A stretch of 64,000 nt of DNA from the NCBI RefSeq assembly GCF_000718515.1, contig NZ_JNZS01000001.1:186001-250000 (forward strand), read 5' to 3'. Position numbers and translations under genes: made by a program. Position 1 is the stretch's first letter; each line of letters opens with the position of its first letter. Of this stretch, positions 41,735 through 50,555 are shown piece after piece. Source of the DNA: Micromonospora parva (lineage in GTDB: Bacteria; Actinomycetota; Actinomycetes; Mycobacteriales; Micromonosporaceae). The notes under the pieces are model-generated. The model was not told the origin of the DNA. It made no database searches and worked only from the letters and a program-made list of their open reading frames with translations.

Positions 41735-41749
41735 TGTGTGTCGTGCGGC

Positions 41750-42091
41750 TCAGGCGCGGCCGCGGCGGGTCCGAACCTCCTGCAGGCGCTCCTCCAGGAT
41801 GTCCTCCAGCTCGGCGATCGAGCGCCGCTCCAGAAGCATGTCCCAGTGGGTACGCGGCGGCTTGGCCTTCTTCTGCTCCGGCTCGCTGCCGTCGACGAGT
41901 CGGGCGACGCTGCCGTCGAACTTGCATTCCCAGGTCGTCGGGACCTCGGCGTCGACGGCGAACGGCACCTCGAACTGGTGGCCCTTGGCGCAGAGGTACT
42001 CGCGGGTCTGACGCGGCGCGAGCTCCGTGTTGCGGTCGGATTCATAGCTCACCGCGCCAAGGCGGCTTCCGCGCAGCATACGCTCGCCCAT
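41750..42091 (-). CDS. rbpA: RNA polymerase-binding protein RbpA
   Basis: A 113-residue actinobacterial RNA polymerase accessory factor that stabilises open complexes with the principal sigma factor. The sequence is unmistakable: MGERMLRGSRLGAVSYESDRN..., RQTREYLCAKGHQFEVPFA, VPTTWECKFDGS, and the C-terminal sigma-interaction region THWDMLLERRSIAELEDILEERLQEVR. ATG 42091 was chosen over an upstream extension to 42256 because the family starts with MGERMLRGSRLG and GAGGGGAAG precedes it. About 230 bp of upstream sequence without a gene separate it from the coiled-coil protein. Confidence 0.95.
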   Translation of the reverse strand: MGERMLRGSRLGAVSYESDRNTELAPRQTREYLCAKGHQFEVPFAVDAEVPTTWECKFDGSVARLVDGSEPEQKKAKPPRTHWDMLLERRSIAELEDILEERLQEVRTRRGRA

Positions 42092-42322
42092 GATCGACTT
42101 CCCCTCGTTCGTGGTGCTGGTCTTCTGGGTGTAACGGTGCGTCCCCGCCGCGCCATTCCCGCCCGAGGGCGTGAGGCGTCCACGGGTGGGCCGGGACCAA
42201 GGGTAGCCGGCCGGGACGGTCACCCGGTGAGGCGATCCCCAGGCGAGTCGCGACAACGGTGCGTGTGCGCGGCCACCGGGGAGGTTAACCGCGCAAGCTT
42301 ACCGAAGGTTGCGCCACGATGC

Positions 42323-43477
42323 TCAAGTCGTGTCGCCGGGAGTGCCGGCACCGAGCCGGGCCAACGCCAACGCCAGGTCACTGACCTGGTCGCCGAGCTG
42401 CGCCACCCGCCGCTGGGCCAGATCCCGGTCGGCCTCGGCGGCGTCGAGCCGTACCGTCAGGGCGGTGCGGTGCCCCTCGGCGGTCGCCGCGGCCTGCCGG
42501 GCCACGCTCAGCTCGGCGGTGAGCGTGTCGCGGTGGGCGGCCACGGCGGTCAGCTCCGCGCGCAGCCGCGCGGCCAGCTCCGCGGCCTCCTGCCGGGCCT
42601 CGTCGGCCTGCCGGGCGGCGACCTCGGCGCGGTCGCGGGCCCGGTCGGCCTGCTCACGCGCCCGGGCCGCGTCGGCGGCCTCCGCCCGGGTACGCGCCGC
42701 GTCGGCGCGGGACTGCTCGATCTGACGCCGGACGTCCTGCACCTCGGCCTGCCACCGCCCGGCCCGCTCGGTCGCGTCGGCGGCGGCCCGGGTGGCCCGC
42801 TCAGCCTCGGCGCGCACCGCGTCGCGTTCCACGACGAGATCGGCGACCCGCTGCCGCTCGGCGTCGCGTTGCGCGCGCAGGTCCCGCACCTCCGCGCGGG
42901 CCTGGTCGCGGTCGCGTTCGGCCTGCACACGCAGCGCCTCGGCGGCGCTGGCCGCGTGGCGCGCCTGGTCCCGGGCGTCCTCGGCGTGTTGTGCCCGCTC
43001 GTCGGCGGCGGTGGCCTGCCGGTGCGCCAGCTCGGCGCGCTGACGGGCGGCGTCGGCGTCGGCGCGGGCGTCGCGGGCCTGCTCGCGGGCGCGCGTCGCG
43101 TCGGCCGCCGCGGCCTCGGCGTCGTCGCGGGCCTCGTCACGTTCGGCCTGCGCCGCCGCGATCTCGGTGGCGGCCTCCGCGCGGGCCTGGGCGAGCTGCC
43201 GCTGCACACCCACCGGGGACAACTCGGCGTGCAGCGACTCGGTCAACGTCTCGACGATCTGGTCGAGCCGGTCCACCGCCTCCCAGGTGCGGGCCACCTG
43301 CCCCGGCAGGCCGGGGGCGTTGCGGTGCCGCATCCGGCTGTTGCGGGAGGCGCGCTGGCAGGCGCCGTCGTTGTCGCGGCAGTAGCGAAACGGTCGACCC
43401 GCGCCGACACGCTGCGGCACCGGCGCTCCACAGTGGGCGCAGGGACGGGTCTCGGTGGTGGCGGGCTGGGCGTCCAT
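42323..43477 (-). CDS. zinc-finger/long coiled-coil protein of unknown function
   Basis: A 384-residue protein. The N-terminus has a zinc-ribbon-like cysteine set (CAHCGAPVPQ...FRYCRDNDGACQRASRN; C13, C16, C33, C40) and basic residues. Residues about 60-365 are an almost unbroken Ala/Arg/Glu/Asp heptad coiled coil with few prolines. It resembles KfrA-like or chromosome-organising coiled-coil proteins in layout but I cannot place it in a named family. It could be a DNA-binding or structural protein. It is co-directional with rbpA (and upstream of it) and begins 26 nt after the MFS transporter gene ends on the same strand. Confidence 0.65.
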   Translation of the reverse strand: MDAQPATTETRPCAHCGAPVPQRVGAGRPFRYCRDNDGACQRASRNSRMRHRNAPGLPGQVARTWEAVDRLDQIVETLTESLHAELSPVGVQRQLAQARAEAATEIAAAQAERDEARDDAEAAAADATRAREQARDARADADAARQRAELAHRQATAADERAQHAEDARDQARHAASAAEALRVQAERDRDQARAEVRDLRAQRDAERQRVADLVVERDAVRAEAERATRAAADATERAGRWQAEVQDVRRQIEQSRADAARTRAEAADAARAREQADRARDRAEVAARQADEARQEAAELAARLRAELTAVAAHRDTLTAELSVARQAAATAEGHRTALTVRLDAAEADRDLAQRRVAQLGDQVSDLALALARLGAGTPGDTT

Positions 43478-43503
43478 CGAGGGCGAAGTCTAGTGCCGGC
43501 CGC

Positions 43504-44865
43504 TCAGGTCGTCGTCCGGGCCGTCGCGTCCAGGGTGTAGCGGCGTTGCAGCAGCAGCGCCGCGAGCATCGCCACCGCCGGCAGCAACCCGAAGCCGTAG
43601 CGGACCGCCGCGAGCGCGGCGTCCGGCTGCACCGGCGACTCACCGGCCGTCGAGGCCACGAAACCACCCACGGCCAGGCACAACGCGTACGCGTACGGGC
43701 CCAGCGCCGCGCCGGTGGCCTCGGTTGCCGTCCACACCCCGGTGTAGGTGCCGGCCCCGGTGCCGCCGGTGTCGGAGCTGGCGGCGCGGATCACGTCGGG
43801 CAGCATCGAGAACGGCAACAGTTGCATGCCGGCGAACGCCACCCCGAGCACCGCCACCGCGGCGATCAGCACCGGCAGGCCGGCCGGTCGGCCCACCGCC
43901 AGCACCAGCGAGCCGACGGCGAACGCGCCCTGCGCGCCGAGCAGCGCCCGCTGCTTGCCGACGCGTCGCGCCACCACCAGCCAGAGCGGGGTGACCAGCA
44001 GCGCCGGCGCCACGAACGCGGCCACCAGCACCGTGGTCAGGCCGGGCGCGCGCAGCTCGTACTCGGCGTAGTAGGGCACGCCGGCGAGCACCAGGTGGGT
44101 GGTGGTGGACATCGCCAGGTACGCGGCGACCAGCCACCGGAACTGCGCATCGCGCAGCGCGACGCGCAGCGCCCGCCACCCGCCGTGCCCGGCCGGGGTC
44201 CGATCCGCCGCGGAGCCGCGCAGGCGGGCGATGCCGGCGACACCGACCAGCATGGCCACCAGCATCCCCACCGCGAGGATCACGCCCATGCGTTGGTAGC
44301 CGCCCCGGGTCGCGGCGTCGCCGCCGGTGAGCAGGGGGGCCAGCAGCCCGGAGACCAGGATGCCCAGGGTCAGCACGACCATCCGGAAGGCCATCAGCCG
44401 GGTGCGTTCGTGGTAGCCGATCCGCAGGTCGGCGGGGGTGGCCAGGTAGGGGACCTGGTAGGCGGCGAAGAGCAGGTTGCCGGCGATGAAGAACACCGCC
44501 ACCCACGCGGCGGCCGGTGCTCCGGTCAGGCCGCCGGGCACGGCGAAGAGCGCGGCGAACGCGATCGGCAGGGCGCAGCCGAGCAGCAGCAGGCGACGCC
44601 GGTCGCCGCGGCGGGTCTGTTCCACGTCGGCGCGGTGCCCCACCCACGGGTGCAGCAGCACGTCGGCGATCTTCGGCAGCAGCAGCGTCAGGCCGGCCAG
44701 CCACGGGCCGACGGCCAGCACGTCGGTGAGGAAGTACAGCAGCAGCAGGCCGGGCACCGTCACCCAGACACCCATGCCGAGGGAGCCGGCGGCGAAGCCC
44801 GCCAGTGGGCCGCGGGGCAGTGTCGCGTCGGTGGCGGCCGCCGGCCGCCGGTCCAGCCCGGTCAT
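43504..44865 (-). CDS. MFS transporter (GPH/MelB-like)
   Basis: A 453-residue, 12-helix transporter. Segments typical of the glycoside-pentoside-hexuronide cation symporter branch are visible: LLLLYFLTDVLAVGPWLAGLTLLLPKIADVLLHPWVGHRAD near helices 2-3 and PYLATPADLRIGYHERTRLMAFRMV between helices 4-5, plus MQLLPFSMLPDVI. The substrate is unknown. ATG 44865 has GAGAGGATG upstream; a start at 44889 would overlap the operator. It is divergent from tetR, with a palindromic operator between the two starts, so it is probably repressed by that TetR protein. Confidence 0.8.
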   Translation of the reverse strand: MTGLDRRPAAATDATLPRGPLAGFAAGSLGMGVWVTVPGLLLLYFLTDVLAVGPWLAGLTLLLPKIADVLLHPWVGHRADVEQTRRGDRRRLLLLGCALPIAFAALFAVPGGLTGAPAAAWVAVFFIAGNLLFAAYQVPYLATPADLRIGYHERTRLMAFRMVVLTLGILVSGLLAPLLTGGDAATRGGYQRMGVILAVGMLVAMLVGVAGIARLRGSAADRTPAGHGGWRALRVALRDAQFRWLVAAYLAMSTTTHLVLAGVPYYAEYELRAPGLTTVLVAAFVAPALLVTPLWLVVARRVGKQRALLGAQGAFAVGSLVLAVGRPAGLPVLIAAVAVLGVAFAGMQLLPFSMLPDVIRAASSDTGGTGAGTYTGVWTATEATGAALGPYAYALCLAVGGFVASTAGESPVQPDAALAAVRYGFGLLPAVAMLAALLLQRRYTLDATARTTT

Positions 44866-44883
44866 CGCCGCATCCTCTCCGCA

Positions 44884-44901
44884 ATCCAACGGTTGCTGGA
44901 T
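44884..44901. promoter_or_regulatory. operator 1 ATCCA-N8-TGGAT of the TetR regulator
   Basis: ATCCAACGGTTGCTGGAT lies between the divergent MFS and tetR starts. A second copy with the same half-sites and spacing, ATCCATCGGACGTTGGAT, is at 45593-45610 before the FAD monooxygenase gene. The repeated design suggests one regulator for all four genes. Confidence 0.7.
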
Positions 44902-44909
44902 TCTAGGGG

Positions 44910-44915
44910 CAGAAT
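44910..44915 (+). promoter_or_regulatory. -10 hexamer CAGAAT of tetR (leaderless)
   Basis: CAGAAT ends 6 nt before ATG 44922, 8 nt downstream of the operator, with no ribosome-binding site. Confidence 0.4.
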
Positions 44916-44921
44916 GGCGTC

Positions 44922-45569
44922 ATGACCATGCCCCGCCGCCGCCCGGGTCGGCCCCGCCGCGACGAGACCCGGCCGACCCGCGAGGTGGTGCTCACCGCGG
45001 CGACGGCGCTCTTCGCCGAGCGGGGTTTCGACGCCGTCGGGTTGCGGGAGGTCGCCGCCGCCGCCGGGGTCGACGTCGCCACCGTCGCGCACCACACGGG
45101 CACGAAGGCGGCCCTCTACGACGCGTGCTTCGCCCGGGTGTTCGCCGCCGAGCAGGAGGTGCTGACCGCGGCCGCCGAGCAGGCCCGCGCGGCTGTCGAC
45201 GCCGGTCCGGACGCGGCGCGGCGGGCCCTGCACGAACTAGTCGACGTCTTCGTCGACTTCCTGGAGGACCGCCCCGAGACGACCGCGCTGTGGCTGCGGC
45301 GCTGGTTGGAGCCACAGCGGCACGGCGAGCTCGACAAGCGTTACTCCGAGCCGTTGTACCGGCTGGTCGGGCAGCTGCTCACCGCCGCCGCGGCGGCGGG
45401 CGCCCTGGATGAGCCGACTCCCCACATCACCGTGCGGAGCCTGGTGTGGGCCACCCACGGGCACGTGGTGGCGTTGGCCGCTGGCGCGCCCGGCGCCCGG
45501 GAACGGCGCGAGTTCCGGACGTTCGTGCACCGGATGCTCGACGGGCTGTACGGGCCGCCGGCCCCTTGA
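44922..45569 (+). CDS. TetR family transcriptional regulator
   Basis: A 215-residue regulator with the N-terminal HTH REVVLTAATALFAERGFDAVGLREVAAAAGVDVATVAHHTGTKAALYDACF and a helical ligand-binding C-terminus. TetR proteins repress until a small ligand binds. ATG 44922 is preceded by a CAGAAT hexamer at 6 nt. Operators of the same sequence lie upstream of its own gene/MFS gene and of the FAD monooxygenase gene, so it likely controls the whole four-gene locus, which suggests a pathway for an unknown compound. Confidence 0.88.
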   Translation: MTMPRRRPGRPRRDETRPTREVVLTAATALFAERGFDAVGLREVAAAAGVDVATVAHHTGTKAALYDACFARVFAAEQEVLTAAAEQARAAVDAGPDAARRALHELVDVFVDFLEDRPETTALWLRRWLEPQRHGELDKRYSEPLYRLVGQLLTAAAAAGALDEPTPHITVRSLVWATHGHVVALAAGAPGARERREFRTFVHRMLDGLYGPPAP

Positions 45570-45592
45570 CGGGTCGCCGTCGCCCGACGATT

Positions 45593-45610
45593 ATCCATCG
45601 GACGTTGGAT
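45593..45610 (+). promoter_or_regulatory. operator 2 ATCCA-N8-TGGAT before the FAD monooxygenase gene
   Basis: ATCCATCGGACGTTGGAT, 17 nt upstream of ATG 45628, matches operator 1 at ATCCA, CGG, G and TGGAT with identical spacing. Confidence 0.7.
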
Positions 45611-45627
45611 TTAGTGGGGGCGGGGCG

Positions 45628-46968
45628 ATGGGCGCAGCACAGCGGGTGGCGGTGATCGGCGCCGGTGCCGCCGGGCTCGCCGCGGTCAAGGCACTACGGG
45701 ACGCCGACGTGCCGACGGTCGGCTTCGAGGCCGCCGAGCAGGTCGGCGGCCTCTGGGTGTACGGGGCACCCGACTCACCCGCGTACCGCACGCTGCACCT
45801 CAACACCAGCCGCGGTCGTACCCAGTTCGCCGACCACCCGATGCCCACCGACTGGCCGGACTACCCCGACCACCGGCGCGTCGCCGGATACCTCGCCGAC
45901 TACGCCGCCCGCTTCGGGCTGGCCGACACCATCCGGCTTCGGCACACCGTCGAGCGGGTCACCCGCAACCCCACCGGCACCTGGACGGTGGCCGCCACCG
46001 GCCCGACCGGCCCGGTCGAGGTCACCGTCGACGCCGTTGTCGTCGCCAACGGGCACAACCGGGTGCCCCGGCTGCCGGATCCCGGCTACCCCGGCGCCTG
46101 CACCGCCGAGCAGATGCACAGCCACGACTACCGGGGCCCGGAGCAGCTGGCCGGCAGGCGGGTCCTGGTCGTCGGCGGCGGGAACTCCGCGATGGACATC
46201 GCCGTGGACGCGTCGTACGCGGCGGCCCGCACCCTGCTGTCGTTGCGCCGGGGCGTCTGGGTGGTGCCGAAGTACCTGCTGGGTCGCCCCTCGGACACCC
46301 TCAACGGGGCGTTGGCCCGCCGACTGCCGTGGCGGCTGCGTCAACGCGTCAGCCAGACGATGCTGAGCGCCACCGTCGGCAACCCGGCCCGCTACGGGCT
46401 GCCCGCGCCGACGCACGGCTTCCTCCAGGACCACCCGACGCTCTCCGACGGGTTGCTGTCGCGGCTGACCCACGGCGACGTCGAGGCCCGCCCCGGCGTC
46501 GCCGCCCTCGACGGCGACCGGGTGGAGTTCACCGACGGCCGCAGCGACACCGTCGACCTGATCATCTGGTGCACCGGCTACCGGGTGGACGTGCCGTTCC
46601 TCGACCCGGCGCTGCTCGCCGGCGGCGCCGACACCCTGCCGTTGTACCGGCACGTGTTCCACCCCGACGCCCCCGGACTGAGCTTCGTCGGGTTGATGCA
46701 GTCCACCGGTTCCGCGTTCCCGCTGGTCGAGGCGCAGGCCAAGCTGATCGCGGCGCACCTCGCCGGCCGGTACGCGCTGCCGGACCCGGACCGGCAGCGC
46801 GCCGTGTGCCGGGCCGAACTACGGGCCGCTACCGCCCGGTGGGGTCAGCGCCGCCCGGCGATGCGGGTGGACTTCGACGTCTACCTGGCCGAGCTGGCCC
46901 GGGAGCTGACCGCCGGGGCCCGCCGCGCCCGCTCCGGCGCGCCGTCCTCGGTGCGGGCACCCCGGTGA
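45628..46968 (+). CDS. flavin-containing monooxygenase (FMO/BVMO-like)
   Basis: A 446-residue NADPH/FAD enzyme. The FAD motif is VAVIGAGAAGLAAVKALRD, the FMO-type region AEQMHSHDYRGPEQLAGRR lies before the NADPH motif VLVVGGGNSAMDIAVDASY, and LIIWCTGYRVDVPF is a conserved late signature. It could oxygenate amines, sulphides or ketones. ATG 45628 follows GGGGGCGGGG; an operator for the TetR protein overlaps its promoter region. Its stop overlaps the SDR start by 4 nt (GTGA), so both are co-translated. Confidence 0.88.
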   Translation: MGAAQRVAVIGAGAAGLAAVKALRDADVPTVGFEAAEQVGGLWVYGAPDSPAYRTLHLNTSRGRTQFADHPMPTDWPDYPDHRRVAGYLADYAARFGLADTIRLRHTVERVTRNPTGTWTVAATGPTGPVEVTVDAVVVANGHNRVPRLPDPGYPGACTAEQMHSHDYRGPEQLAGRRVLVVGGGNSAMDIAVDASYAAARTLLSLRRGVWVVPKYLLGRPSDTLNGALARRLPWRLRQRVSQTMLSATVGNPARYGLPAPTHGFLQDHPTLSDGLLSRLTHGDVEARPGVAALDGDRVEFTDGRSDTVDLIIWCTGYRVDVPFLDPALLAGGADTLPLYRHVFHPDAPGLSFVGLMQSTGSAFPLVEAQAKLIAAHLAGRYALPDPDRQRAVCRAELRAATARWGQRRPAMRVDFDVYLAELARELTAGARRARSGAPSSVRAPR

Positions 46969-47819
46969 GCGGCCGATCGCTGGCCGGCCGGCGGGTGCTG
47001 GTCACCGGGGCGAGCGGGACGTTCGGCCGCCACCTCGGCGCGGCGCTGAGCGCGGCCGACGCCCGGGTGGTGGGGCTCGACCTGCACGCCCGCCCCGACG
47101 ACGACGTGCCGGTGCTCGGCTGCGACCTGACCGACCCGGACGCCGTACCGGCGGCGGTGCGGGCCGCCGTCGACCGGCTCGGCGGGCTTGACCTGCTGAT
47201 CAACAACGCCGGGGTCGGTGGTCCCGCGCCGGCCGAGTTGCCTCCCGACGAGGTGGTCCGCCGGCAACTGGAGGTCAACCTGCTGGCCGCCTGGCGCACC
47301 ACCGCCGCCGCGCTGCCCGCACTGCTCACCACCCGCGGACGGGTGATCTTCGTGGCCAGCCGGATGGCGGTGCTGCCGCTGCCGCTCGCCGCCGCGTACG
47401 GGGTGAGCAAACGGGCACTGGTCGCCTACGCCGACGCGCTGCGCCACGAGGTGGGCACCCACGTCGGGGTGAGCGTCGTCTACCCGAGCATGGTCGCCTC
47501 ACCGATTCACGACAGCACCGCCGAGGCCGGGCTGTCCCTGCGGGGGGTGTCCCGCCCCGAGCCCGTCGAAGGGGTGGTCGCGGCGATCCTGCGGACCGCC
47601 ACCGCCCGGCGGGCGCCCCGGGATGTGGCGACCACCGCCCGTGGTCGGCTGGAGATGGCCGTCGGCCGGCACGCGCCCGCGCTGGCCGACCGGCTGGTGC
47701 GTCGTACCCTCGCCGCCCGGCTCGCCGCCGGTGACCTGGACGCCGCGCCGCTGGCCGCCGGGATGGTCGACCGGCACCGCGGGGCCGCCCGGAGGTCGCC
47801 GGAAACCGGCGACAGGTAG
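46965..47819 (+). CDS. short-chain dehydrogenase/reductase
   Basis: A 284-residue SDR with the NAD(P) motif VLVTGASGTFGRHLG, the NNAG segment LLINNAGVGG, the catalytic-type region IFVASRMAVLPLPLAAAYGVSKRALVAYA (S, Y-x-x-x-K) and VSVVYPSMV. The GTG start overlaps the monooxygenase stop. It likely reduces or oxidises an alcohol/ketone in the same pathway as the monooxygenase; a BVMO plus alcohol dehydrogenase combination is a plausible but untested pairing. Confidence 0.88.
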   Translation: MSGRSLAGRRVLVTGASGTFGRHLGAALSAADARVVGLDLHARPDDDVPVLGCDLTDPDAVPAAVRAAVDRLGGLDLLINNAGVGGPAPAELPPDEVVRRQLEVNLLAAWRTTAAALPALLTTRGRVIFVASRMAVLPLPLAAAYGVSKRALVAYADALRHEVGTHVGVSVVYPSMVASPIHDSTAEAGLSLRGVSRPEPVEGVVAAILRTATARRAPRDVATTARGRLEMAVGRHAPALADRLVRRTLAARLAAGDLDAAPLAAGMVDRHRGAARRSPETGDR

Positions 47820-47923
47820 CCGAGGCGGGCAGCGGTTCGCGCGTGACAGTGCCGGCGCGATCAGAAATGATCCACCAGGTCGTCAGCTCTGTTGGCCACT
47901 CGCACCGCTGGAAGGATGCTGAC

Positions 47924-48931
47924 ATGACCGACGCCACCCGGTTGGACGCCGACGAGACCGATCTTCTCGCGGCGGTCCGCGCGGGAGATCCCGCGCGGTT
48001 CGCGCTCCTGACCGAACGCCACCGGCGTGAGCTGCACGTGCACTGCTACCGGATGCTCGCGAACTACGAGGACGCCCAGGACATGACGCAGGAGACGTTC
48101 CTGCGCGCCTGGCACAAGCGGGAGTCCTTCCGGGGCCACGCGGCAGTACGGACCTGGCTGTACCGGATCGCGACGAACGCCTGCCTCGACTTCCTGAAGA
48201 AGCCCACCAACCGGGCACCCGCACCGTCCGCGCTGCCGGACGCCGACTCCGAGGTGATGTACCTGCAGCCGTACCCCGACCAGATGCTCCCCGAGGACCC
48301 GCAGGAATCGGTGGTGGCGCGGGAGACGATCGAGCTGGCGTTCATCGTCGCCGTGCAGCACCTACCACCGCGCCAGCGGGCGGTGTTCATCCTGCGCGAC
48401 GTGCTCGGCTGGCCGGCGTCGACGGCCGCCGACGCCCTGGAGCTGACCGTCGCGTCGGTGACCAGCGCACTGCAGCGGGCCCGCGTGACGATGCGCGAGC
48501 AGCTGCCCGACCGCCGCCTCGACTGGCGCAGCCCCGCCACCCACGAGCTGTCGAGCGACGAGCGCGGCGCGGTGAGGTCGTACATCCGCGCGCATGAGCG
48601 CAACGACCTCGACGGGCTGATGTCCCTGCTGCGCGACGACCTGCGCTTCGCGATGCTGCCCGACCCGGGCACCGTGACCACGACGGCCGGGGACGCGGTG
48701 GACGGCTGGATCTCCGGTGGGCTCTTCCAGCGCGGGCACGACGACTGGCGCGGTATCACCACGACGGTCAACCGCATGCCAGCCGCCGCGCTCTACCTCC
48801 GCGCCCCCGGCGACTCGCAGTACCGGCTGTTCGCCATCGCCGTCCTGCACATCGTCGACGGGAAGATCGCCGAACTCACCGGCTTCGACGCCACCGACAA
48901 GCCGTGGCTGGACCTGGCACCGACACTGTGA
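47924..48931 (+). CDS. ECF sigma factor with C-terminal SnoaL-like domain (SigG-type)
   Basis: A 335-residue sigma factor. Region 2: FALLTERHRRELHVHCYRMLANYEDAQDMTQETFLRAWHKRESFRGHAAVRTWLYRIATNACLDFL. Region 4: LPPRQRAVFILRDVLGWPASTAADALELTVASVTSALQRARVTMRE. A C-terminal SnoaL-like domain (about residues 215-330) replaces a separate anti-sigma partner, as in SigG/SigJ-type actinobacterial ECF proteins. ATG 47924 has GGAAGGATG upstream. It is followed by a convergent DHFR-like gene. The regulated promoters are unknown. Confidence 0.88.
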   Translation: MTDATRLDADETDLLAAVRAGDPARFALLTERHRRELHVHCYRMLANYEDAQDMTQETFLRAWHKRESFRGHAAVRTWLYRIATNACLDFLKKPTNRAPAPSALPDADSEVMYLQPYPDQMLPEDPQESVVARETIELAFIVAVQHLPPRQRAVFILRDVLGWPASTAADALELTVASVTSALQRARVTMREQLPDRRLDWRSPATHELSSDERGAVRSYIRAHERNDLDGLMSLLRDDLRFAMLPDPGTVTTTAGDAVDGWISGGLFQRGHDDWRGITTTVNRMPAAALYLRAPGDSQYRLFAIAVLHIVDGKIAELTGFDATDKPWLDLAPTL

Positions 48932-48969
48932 TCACAGATCCACGCACGGGCCGGGGCAGGTGACCGTTG

Positions 48970-49533
48970 CTATCGCCTCGTCTCGTACCGGGCCAGCGCC
49001 ACACCGCCCGGGAACGTCCGCGTCTCCACCAGGTTCAGGTTCACCCAGCTGTCGAGTGCGCTGAAGAGCGGCTTGCCGCCGCCCAGCAGCACCGGGTGGG
49101 TCACAACCTCGAATTCGTCGACCAACCCGGCCCGCATCACCGCGCCAGCGAGCGTCACGCCACCAACCCTCATCGGCCCGCCGTCCTCGGCCTTGAGCCG
49201 GGTGATCTCGGCGACCGCGTCGCCGGTGACCAGCCGGGTGTTCCAGTCGACCTTGTCGATCGTCGAGGAGAACACCACCTTCGGCGTGTCCCGCCAGTTC
49301 CGCGCGAACTCGACCTGCGCCGGGGTGGCACCCGGCTGCTGGTCGCCGGTCGGCCAGTAGGAACTCATCATCTCCCACAGCTTGCGCCCGTACAGGAACA
49401 GCGCGATCGCCCGTTCGCGGTCGAGCCACCACTGGAACAGCTCGTCGGTCGGCCCGCTCCAACTGATGTCGTCGCCCGGCGCGGCGACGTAACCGTCCAG
49501 TGTCGCGTTCATGCCGAAGATCAGTTTCCGCAT
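48970..49533 (-). CDS. dihydrofolate-reductase-like / RibD C-terminal domain protein
   Basis: A 187-residue protein of the RibD-C family (MRKLIFGMNATLDGYVAAPGDDISW...). Segments such as ALFLYGRKLWEMM, PKVVFSSTI, and GGPMRVGGVTLAGAVMRAGLVDEFEVVTHPVLLGGGKPLF are typical of this NADPH-binding fold. These proteins are usually annotated 'dihydrofolate reductase family', but the true substrate is unknown. The start at 49533 matches the family N-terminus. It is convergent with the sigma gene (38 nt apart). Confidence 0.82.
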   Translation of the reverse strand: MRKLIFGMNATLDGYVAAPGDDISWSGPTDELFQWWLDRERAIALFLYGRKLWEMMSSYWPTGDQQPGATPAQVEFARNWRDTPKVVFSSTIDKVDWNTRLVTGDAVAEITRLKAEDGGPMRVGGVTLAGAVMRAGLVDEFEVVTHPVLLGGGKPLFSALDSWVNLNLVETRTFPGGVALARYETRR

Positions 49534-49674
49534 CGTGTCAGCCTCTCGTCAGTCGATCTCACCCGTACCGACGAGCGCGACGCGGAAACCTCATCGGTGC
49601 GTCGCACTGGCGAGCGGCGCACCCGTGGCCCGCTCTGCCGGACGGCCACCCGACCGGGGCGGTGGGCGGCCGGG

Positions 49675-50325
49675 TCAGGGCGTGGCCACGGCCGCGCGCG
49701 AGCGGTCCGCGGCGATGCGGATCGCCAGCGCGGCCAGGGCCGTGCCGGTCACCCAGCGCTGCACCCGTAGCCACACCGGCCGGCGGGCGAAGAACCCCGC
49801 GAGGGCGCCGGCGCTGAGCACGATCAGCGCGTTCACGCTCAACGCCACGGCGATCTGGGTCAGACCGAGCAGCAGGCTCTGCGTGGCGAGGTGCCCCCGG
49901 GCCGGGTCGATGAACTGGGGCAGCAGCGACACGTACAGGATGGCGATCTTCGGGTTGAGCAGGTTGGTGACCAGGCCCATGGTGAACAGCCGCCGGGGCG
50001 GGTCCGGTGGCAGCGGTGCGGGGGCGAACGGTGAACCGCCGCCCGGACGCAGCGTCCGCCAGGCCAGCCAGAGCAGGTAGCCGGCGCCGGCGAGCTTCAC
50101 CACCGCGTACAGCGTCGGCACCAGGACGAAGACGGTGGCCAGTCCGGCGACCGCCGCCGCCAGGTAGACGCCGAATCCGGCGGCCACCCCGAGCAGCGAG
50201 ACCAGCCCGGCCCTGCGGCCCTGCGCCACCGAGCGGGACACCAGGTAGACCATGTTCGGGCCGGGGGTGAGCACCAGCCCCAACGCCACCAGCGCGATAC
50301 CCAGCAGTGCGCCCGCACCGACCAC
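49675..50325 (-). CDS. LysE/RhtB family amino-acid exporter
   Basis: A 216-residue membrane protein with six hydrophobic segments and the RhtB signature LLGIALVALGLVLTPGPNMVYLVSRSVAQGRRAGLVSLLGVAAGFGVYL at its N-terminus and GLVTNLLNPKIAILYVSLLPQFIDP in the middle. It probably exports amino acids or derivatives. The GTG at 50325 was chosen because GGGGGAA precedes it and the family starts with a hydrophobic segment there; the longer frame to 50499 has no family match. Confidence 0.85.
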   Translation of the reverse strand: MVGAGALLGIALVALGLVLTPGPNMVYLVSRSVAQGRRAGLVSLLGVAAGFGVYLAAAVAGLATVFVLVPTLYAVVKLAGAGYLLWLAWRTLRPGGGSPFAPAPLPPDPPRRLFTMGLVTNLLNPKIAILYVSLLPQFIDPARGHLATQSLLLGLTQIAVALSVNALIVLSAGALAGFFARRPVWLRVQRWVTGTALAALAIRIAADRSRAAVATP

Positions 50326-50555
50326 GACGATTCCCCCGTTCGGTAGACCCCCACACTGACCGTAATCGGGACGAACATCCCGGCCCAGAGCCACCTGGCG
50401 AGCCGTGGCCTGCGATCCGGGGTGATCCACTCGCGCCTGCCGGCGCCCCGCGGCCACGGCGGGAATGCCCACCGTCACGGGCGCGCTGATCAGTGGCACA
50501 CGCGTGCCGCCAACCGGAAGCGGCGCGTTACGGTGGCCAGGGGAGGTGCCGCAGG

